Below, piece after piece: positions 22,270-27,293 of a stretch of DNA of 27,293 bases. The stretch's first letter is position 1, and the number at the start of each line of letters is the position of its first letter. The DNA is from a virus. The position numbers were made by a program, and so were the translations under genes. The stretch spans positions 1-27,293 of the IMG/VR virus record IMGVR_UViG_3300021961_000503; one strand, written 5' to 3'. The notes under the pieces were generated by a model. That model worked only from the letters and a program-made list of their open reading frames with translations. It made no database searches and had not been told where the DNA came from.

Positions 22270-24834
22270 TTAATAACTTACCTTAATCTCCGTTGGTAGG
22301 GCAATATATGTTCTCAAATTAGGTGTATCAGTCATATTAATAAATTCAACTACCTCACCATCACTATTAGTTTGTGTTCCTATGATTCTATGATCTGCCC
22401 AATTACTCATTTGCATAGGACTTATATAACTTGCAGTTGTTGAGTCTGCACCCACAGCTGTTGTTTGTGCAATACCACTACCACTATATCTTTGCCAATA
22501 CTTATTAATGTTTCCAAGACGAGGTCCTGCAAACGCATAACCAAACTTTGTAGTTTCTCCATCTATTGTAAGTTTAGGTACACTTTCAAATATAATAGTG
22601 ATTGCACGTTTCAATGTTACATCTCTTGTGTTGGCTGTAAAGTGTTCAATTGTACTATCTGTTAAATCTGCAGGAACACCTAATGCAGGATTAGCACGTA
22701 ACGTTGTGCCATCGTCCACAGTACCCAATCTTCTACCAAGTATAGTTGTAAAGATTGTTCTGTAAACTCCAAAGATATCTTCAGTAATACCTGTATTAAT
22801 ACCAGTTACACTTCTCAATCTAGCATTTACTTGTGTTTCAATAGTAACTTCTCCTTGAAAATAGAAACCAGCACTATGTAAAGTTTTAGTGTAAGTATCT
22901 CTCCAGTCATTAATAGAACGGCCTACTCTTACAATGTAAGAATAATCCTGATACAATAAACTATCTTGTAACTTCATTGAAGTTTCTGAAACCCAACCAT
23001 CTTGGTTAATAAATTGACCATCAGTAGTTGCCACAGCACCTACGGTAGCAGTTGCAGTTGCTTGATCTATTTTATAAATGGTTGCAGTTTGTAAAGATGT
23101 GCCGCCTGTAATTAATGTGTTTTCGGCAAAAGTTCCAGTTGCACCAGAACATTTTAAAATATTTGTATTCGTATCTAACGATACCACAGTTGCAGTTACA
23201 ACACTTGAACTTGAATCTAATCCTGTAATGGTTTCACCAATTGTAAAACCTCCTGTACGAGATTGTAAAAGTAAATAAGTTGGTAAAGTTAAAGTAGGTG
23301 GACTTGGACTGTCATCATAGTTATCCCCTAACTCAATTGTTTTTAATCCTAAAACTCTTCCAATTTCAGGACCATATGCAAATAAAGACGCACCACTACC
23401 TGATGATGTAATAGTTACAGTTGGTAAAGAGGTATAACCATTACCTTCGTAAATCATTCTTACATCTGTAATATCTCCTACACCTGTTCCTGATTCTTGT
23501 ACAATTTTATTTCCATTATATGGATCTCCTCTTACAGTTTCATCTTCTAAAATAATATGAGAAGTAGAACTTGATTCTGTTCCTTCTTCTAATCTTACTC
23601 CACCATTTACAACAGAAATTTTTGCAGTAGCATTTCCAATACTAAAGTTTACAACATCACCAATTGAATAACCTGTACCGCCATCATCTACTAATATTTC
23701 AGAAATAGATCCTGAACCCACAGCATTAACTTGAATAATTGCGTCATTACCTCCACCACTTAAAGCAACACTATCTCCTTCACTATAAAATGCACCATCA
23801 TTTGAAACTGTTTTGGTGGTAATAATTCCTTCTATCGTACAAGTAACTAAAACATCTTCATTTGTATTATCTGTACCTGTAATATTTTGTCCTGCAACAA
23901 AAGTACCTGTAACTGAATCATCACCTAATACTAATTCTACTACGGTTGCACCTGCAATAGCATATTTGTAAACTTGTTCTACAACAGCAGTTGCCTCATT
24001 AATATTTGAATCAGACGGTACATCGGCCTGTGTAATAGTTTGACCTACTAAATTAGCTGCGTCTGAAGTTCCTGACTCTTTACATCTTAAAACTTTTTGT
24101 GTATCCCATTTACCATCGGATGCTCTTAAAATATTTTCTTTAGGAAATCTTATCGTTGCATTTTCATTAAATAGTAATTTAAAAAAGATTTCACTTGCAC
24201 GTTTAGTTCCTTTTGCACGATAAAGTGATTTAATATTTTTAATTAATTTTCTTTTATCAATACCTGTATCTAATGTATCAGGTATAGATTGTAAAAACGC
24301 ATTTCTAAATTTAGTTAAAAATCCTTGTATTGTTTTATCAGGATCAGGATAGTCTAAAAGTTGTTGAATGTTTTGTACTGGATTGGCTCTATATTTTAAA
24401 ATAGTTGCAACCGCACCTGAAGTAGAACCTGTAATTGTTTCTCCTTCAATAAATTTATTTTGATGTGTTACGAATAAACGAGAACCACCATCTATATCTT
24501 CTACTAATACAGTTGAAGTAGCACCTGAAGTAGAACCTGTTATAGTTTCACCATTGACAAAATCACCATAAGTAGTATCTTCTAAAAGTATATTATCACC
24601 ATCATTATCTTTTTGTTGATTGGTACCATTTAACAATAGATAACTTACAGTTGTTGTTTGTGTTTCTAATCTTAAAGTATCTGGTGGATTAATATCAGTT
24701 AAAGTTAATTCTGCTGATTCTAAAAATTTATAATATTCTTTTACAAACTCTAAAAAATATGGATGATCTTCAAGCACAAAGTCAGGTGCTTGTGAATTTA
24801 TTAAATAGGATATTTTATCTTTAAAGTCTGACAT
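22270..24834 (-). CDS. Large baseplate structural protein in the gene 7 position
   Basis: This 854-residue protein lies between gp6 and gp8, the position of gene 7 (the wedge organiser, about 1030 residues) in T4. The N-terminus (residues 5-45, with LINSQAPDFVLEDHPYFLEF) and the charged helical region at 155-250 (QLLDYPDPDKT, LYRAKGTKRASEIFFKLLF) look like wedge-core helices seen in marine T4-like phages. The rest is beta-rich and modular. An ITG-type motif (GETITGSTSGA) recurs at about 95-110, 130-146, 314-334 and 532-550, and a DGGTGY / EGNGY motif at 384-389 and 463-467 precedes further strands. Near the C-terminus are RVGRSINDWRDTY and TIIFESVPKLTIDGETT. No signal peptide or membrane segment is seen. 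The gp7 assignment rests mainly on gene order; a structural role is much surer than homology to T4 gp7. Confidence 0.75.
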   Translation of the reverse strand: MSDFKDKISYLINSQAPDFVLEDHPYFLEFVKEYYKFLESAELTLTDINPPDTLRLETQTTTVSYLLLNGTNQQKDNDGDNILLEDTTYGDFVNGETITGSTSGATSTVLVEDIDGGSRLFVTHQNKFIEGETITGSTSGAVATILKYRANPVQNIQQLLDYPDPDKTIQGFLTKFRNAFLQSIPDTLDTGIDKRKLIKNIKSLYRAKGTKRASEIFFKLLFNENATIRFPKENILRASDGKWDTQKVLRCKESGTSDAANLVGQTITQADVPSDSNINEATAVVEQVYKYAIAGATVVELVLGDDSVTGTFVAGQNITGTDNTNEDVLVTCTIEGIITTKTVSNDGAFYSEGDSVALSGGGNDAIIQVNAVGSGSISEILVDDGGTGYSIGDVVNFSIGNATAKISVVNGGVRLEEGTESSSTSHIILEDETVRGDPYNGNKIVQESGTGVGDITDVRMIYEGNGYTSLPTVTITSSGSGASLFAYGPEIGRVLGLKTIELGDNYDDSPSPPTLTLPTYLLLQSRTGGFTIGETITGLDSSSSVVTATVVSLDTNTNILKCSGATGTFAENTLITGGTSLQTATIYKIDQATATATVGAVATTDGQFINQDGWVSETSMKLQDSLLYQDYSYIVRVGRSINDWRDTYTKTLHSAGFYFQGEVTIETQVNARLRSVTGINTGITEDIFGVYRTIFTTILGRRLGTVDDGTTLRANPALGVPADLTDSTIEHFTANTRDVTLKRAITIIFESVPKLTIDGETTKFGYAFAGPRLGNINKYWQRYSGSGIAQTTAVGADSTTASYISPMQMSNWADHRIIGTQTNSDGEVVEFINMTDTPNLRTYIALPTEIKVSY

Positions 24835-24837
24835 TTA

Positions 24838-26694
24838 CTAATAACTTGATGTTGTTGTGTAACCAACACCAGCATTAGCAGAACCACCAACTAGAGTATC
24901 AGCAGTAACCGTAATAGTGCTATTAGCTACATCTATATTTAAAACTTGATTTCTAACAGGTACAATATCATTTGAAGATGGTTGTACTGTTATTTCTATT
25001 ACAGTTGAAGCAGATCCTCTAATATTTTCTATTGAAGAAATGTTAATTGAATCGATATCAATTTTTCCAGTTGAATAATTAATTGTACCAGCAGTATTAT
25101 CAGCATAGGTTCTTACTGAACCAACAAGATAATATCTTCTTAAATTACCAGCACCGTCATCATCAAAATAATATATGTTAGTTGAATCTCCATCAACTTT
25201 AAAACCTGTTGAACTTAAAATACCACCTTCAGTAGATTTGTGTCCTGAATGTGGATTATACAATGCGTTTGAAAAAGAAACTGTATAATTCGTTGCACTA
25301 CCAATGGTAGGTGTAAATGGTTTTCTAATTCTTAATGTAGTAATGTTTGATAAAATACTTGTATCAGCGTCATCAATTAATTCTACAACTTTTGAATATC
25401 GAAATACACTATCAAATTTTTGTAAAGTGTTTGTGTTATAATTTGTTAATGCGGTAGTAATATTTGTTTTTAATGTTGAAGCAGATTTAGAAGTTGCTTG
25501 TTCATTATATTTAACAGTTGAAGTTAAAAGTAATGATGTTGTTTCTGGATCAATAATTACAGGCGTTACTGAAGCAACTGAATATCTTTTTAATTGAGTA
25601 ACAATAGAATCTTTTGTTGTTTGTGTTAATGTCGAACCTGAAATAGGATTAATAGAAATATAAACTCTACCATAGAAAGGTGTTTCGGCATCTTCACCAC
25701 CCCAAGCACTTATAGAACGAGCATTGGCATATAATTCTGCAACCTTTGTTTTATAATCTTCTATCGTTACAGCACGGTCTTGTGCTGCATAAGATTTAGG
25801 TGCATTAAATTTAATACTTGCATTAGTTTCAGAATCAGAACCATTAGCCGCATTTGAATTTACTGTTAAAGTAACATCACTAAAACCACCAATGTTTCCT
25901 GATAAACTAAATGATGAAGCACCATTAGCAGCAGTTTTATTAGTTACAACATATTTTAAAATTATAATATTACCATCGGATAAAGATTTACCAATAACAC
26001 CATCACCAAAATAAATTTCAAATTTACCATCTTCAGCTTCTTGTAAGAAATAAACTTTTGAAGTTGAATCTAATTCTGTAATAGAAGTAGCCTTAGTGTA
26101 AGTGTTTGTAGTTGTATCGGATGAACTGTTTTGTACTTGTACAGTTAAAGTAGTAGTATCAGCATTTGCTGATTGTATTAAAAATCTTTGGTCGATATCG
26201 GTAGTGTCCACAGTATATTGATAGGTAACATAAGTTCCTTCATAAACAGAAATATTTGAAAATGTATAAACACCATTAACAGGAGTTATTGTATTTGATC
26301 CAGTGGTTACAAAGTTATAAGAAACACCATCCACACTGGTAGTAAATTTAGTTCCAGCATCCATTGTTAAAGAAGTACCAGTTGCGTCATTAACCACAAC
26401 AGTTAAATTTGCAACTGGTGCTCTTGGTGAATTTGGAGTATAACCCAAAGCCTTTGCCAAAGATACAATGCTGTTTCTTAAATCAGCAGTATCTATAAAC
26501 ATTTCATTGGCTAATATATTTGCATTATAAGCGAGATAATGTGTATTGTAAGCTAATAAATCAAGGAGTACGGCCATACCAGAACCTTCAAAGTCATAAT
26601 CTTTGAATTGACTTTGATTGGATAAAAATCTTTTTAAATTAATTTTAATTTGGTCAAAGTCTAGTTGTGATATGTTTAATTTGTGTGAACTCAT
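24838..26694 (-). CDS. 6: Baseplate wedge protein gp6 (J-like)
   Basis: This 618-residue protein is close in size to T4 gp6 (about 660). It belongs to the gp6/P2 gpJ/Mu gp47 family, whose dimers clamp neighbouring wedges into the inner baseplate ring. The N-terminal signature is clear: residues 36-70 (EGSGMAVLLDLLAYNTHYL, followed by ANEMFIDTADLRNS) and ALGYTPNSPRAP at 82-93. Next come beta-rich segments, then a middle region with FQDGxIG-like YFGDGVIGK and a helix with AQDRAVTIEDYKTKVAEL, which resembles the conserved J-family core. The last 150 residues are Ser/Thr-rich beta sequence. It follows gp25 by one base and its TAG is followed after three bases by the next ATG, so gp25-gp6-854 aa form a single translational unit behind the promoter at 27136. 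Confidence 0.9.
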   Translation of the reverse strand: MSSHKLNISQLDFDQIKINLKRFLSNQSQFKDYDFEGSGMAVLLDLLAYNTHYLAYNANILANEMFIDTADLRNSIVSLAKALGYTPNSPRAPVANLTVVVNDATGTSLTMDAGTKFTTSVDGVSYNFVTTGSNTITPVNGVYTFSNISVYEGTYVTYQYTVDTTDIDQRFLIQSANADTTTLTVQVQNSSSDTTTNTYTKATSITELDSTSKVYFLQEAEDGKFEIYFGDGVIGKSLSDGNIIILKYVVTNKTAANGASSFSLSGNIGGFSDVTLTVNSNAANGSDSETNASIKFNAPKSYAAQDRAVTIEDYKTKVAELYANARSISAWGGEDAETPFYGRVYISINPISGSTLTQTTKDSIVTQLKRYSVASVTPVIIDPETTSLLLTSTVKYNEQATSKSASTLKTNITTALTNYNTNTLQKFDSVFRYSKVVELIDDADTSILSNITTLRIRKPFTPTIGSATNYTVSFSNALYNPHSGHKSTEGGILSSTGFKVDGDSTNIYYFDDDGAGNLRRYYLVGSVRTYADNTAGTINYSTGKIDIDSINISSIENIRGSASTVIEITVQPSSNDIVPVRNQVLNIDVANSTITVTADTLVGGSANAGVGYTTTSSY

Positions 26695-26695
26695 T

Positions 26696-27127
26696 TTATC
26701 TTAATCTTTGTAAAAATTCTGTTATCGTTACAGGTTCAGGCCTGTTGATAACATAAAACGAAACAGTAACTTTGTATTCGTTGTTATCAATATTATCTAT
26801 TACGACAATTTGATTAATGGCAACTCTTGGTTCAAAATTAATAATAACTTCTTCAATTCTATCCTGTAATAAAACAGCATTCAAAGGAGTAATAGGTTCA
26901 AATAATAAATCTCTCACACTAGAACCAATTTCAGGATGAAATGGTCTTTCAAACCTATTAGTCAATATTAAATTACGAACAGAACGTTTTACAGCTTCAA
27001 CATCTGTTAATCGTGCAACATCTTTGGTTGCAGGATTTTTAGTAAAATTCAAATTAAGATCACTATAAATTCTATTTGATCGTTTTGAATTGTTTGTTGA
27101 CTGTGCGTCATAATTTGCAAGTGCCAT
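26696..27127 (-). CDS. 25: Baseplate wedge protein gp25 (TssE/gp25 family)
   Basis: This 143-residue protein matches the T4 gp25 family, a core part of the baseplate wedge that contacts the first sheath ring and helps start sheath assembly. T4 gp25 has 132 residues, so the length fits. After a short polar N-terminus, residues 20-80 hold the family core: SDLNLNFTKNP, a helix at about 42-57, then RFERPFHPEIGSS and the LLFEPIT turn. FEPR at 98-101 is the conserved Glu-Pro-Arg motif of the family. A two-strand segment follows and the protein ends in FLQRLR. The stop is separated by one base from the gp6 ATG (TAAAATG), so the two are probably translationally coupled. A late promoter lies 8 bases before the start and no ribosome-binding site is visible. 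Confidence 0.92.
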   Translation of the reverse strand: MALANYDAQSTNNSKRSNRIYSDLNLNFTKNPATKDVARLTDVEAVKRSVRNLILTNRFERPFHPEIGSSVRDLLFEPITPLNAVLLQDRIEEVIINFEPRVAINQIVVIDNIDNNEYKVTVSFYVINRPEPVTITEFLQRLR

Positions 27128-27135
27128 AGTAATAA

Positions 27136-27143
27136 TATTTATA
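27136..27143 (-). promoter_or_regulatory. T4-type late promoter upstream of gp25
   Basis: On the minus strand this reads TATAAATA, a perfect match to the T4 late-promoter element. It lies in the 18-base gap after the PAAR gene stop. Only 8 bases separate it from the gp25 ATG and no Shine-Dalgarno-like sequence lies between, so a transcript starting at the usual distance would have almost no leader. Confidence 0.7.
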
Positions 27144-27145
27144 CA

Positions 27146-27293
27146 CTATCCTGCAAAGACATTAGAAGAACCAGAAATAGTATGTCCGCAATTTGCAGCG
27201 TCACCTTCTCTACAAATTAGAATACTATTTACTCGTACTGTTGAAGAAGCTTCAGACATTGGTGGGGTAGGTGCGTGTGGTGGTAATCCGTGA
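27146..27293 (-). CDS. PAAR-motif baseplate spike-tip protein (partial, C-terminal 48 residues)
   Basis: Only the 3' end is inside the window. The open frame enters at the right edge and ends at a TAG at 27148-27146. The visible residues show the C-terminal half of a PAAR repeat: a proline-rich turn (HGLPPHAPTPPM), then VRVNSILICREGDAANCGH, then a GSSNVFAG ending. PAAR proteins fold into a small cone that caps the central spike of contractile tails (T4 gp5.4 class) and usually bind a metal through His and Cys; here His and Cys residues lie near the end. Its place directly before gp25 fits a baseplate operon. The N-terminal half, and any extra effector or spike domain, lies outside the window. 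The family call is from pattern recognition and is fairly secure. Confidence 0.8.
   Translation of the reverse strand, partial: HGLPPHAPTPPMSEASSTVRVNSILICREGDAANCGHTISGSSNVFAG

Noticed and set aside
1-27293. tRNA genes, insertion sequences, integrase or attachment sites
   Set aside because: No tRNA-like fold, transposase, integrase or terminal inverted repeats were seen; gaps are too short to hide them.

Overview
This window is a 27.3 kb piece of a marine T4-like myovirus genome. It covers the baseplate and tail-fibre late region. Every gene I accept lies on the minus strand, so transcription runs from the right end to the left end. The assignment rests on the PAAR tip, gp25, gp6 and gp8 baseplate proteins, a DUF4815-type giant structural protein, and repeated T4 late-promoter elements (NATAAATA) in the intergenic gaps. 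The AT-rich sequence, the DUF6447-like, MANDFKRFT-type and LVRD-type small proteins, and the many 2OG-Fe(II) oxygenases are typical of phages of picocyanobacteria or SAR11-like bacteria. The exact host cannot be read from this window. There are no tRNAs, photosynthesis genes, CRISPR arrays, insertion sequences or long gaps; the largest gap is 48 bases.

Layout in transcription order. (1) 27293-14273 is the baseplate: the end of a PAAR spike-tip gene, gp25, gp6, an 854-residue protein in the gene 7 position, gp8, a 2075-residue DUF4815-type structural protein, and a small conserved protein. (2) 14271-7210 is the fibre and adhesin block: two short virion-type proteins, then three paralogous adhesins built as IPT/TIG-like domain + Ig/cadherin-like domain + glycine-rich C-terminus. 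A short fibre-module protein and an unrecognised acidic 146-residue protein are interleaved with them. (3) 7161-1068 is an enzyme cassette: six separate 2OG-Fe(II) oxygenase-fold genes, one flavin-dependent (tryptophan-type) halogenase, and a small FlbD-like protein, mostly touching or overlapping. (4) 1054-1 returns to virion-type genes: a DUF6447-like protein, a BppU-N-like protein, a short fibre-type protein, and the start of a fibre with an Mtd-type N-terminus.

Working together: the late promoters divide the region into short operons. The enzyme cassette sits between adhesins and further fibre genes and carries the same late-promoter type, so its products should be made during virion assembly rather than early takeover. 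The most interesting proposal is that the six oxygenases and the halogenase are a late-expressed tailoring system, either for the virion adhesins or for a host or phage surface polymer. The sequence supports the cassette itself; the target is inference. A second notable feature is a set of three genes (gp25, one adhesin, the DUF6447-like gene) whose start codon lies only 5-8 bases after the late-promoter element, with no ribosome-binding site, which suggests leaderless or nearly leaderless late transcripts.
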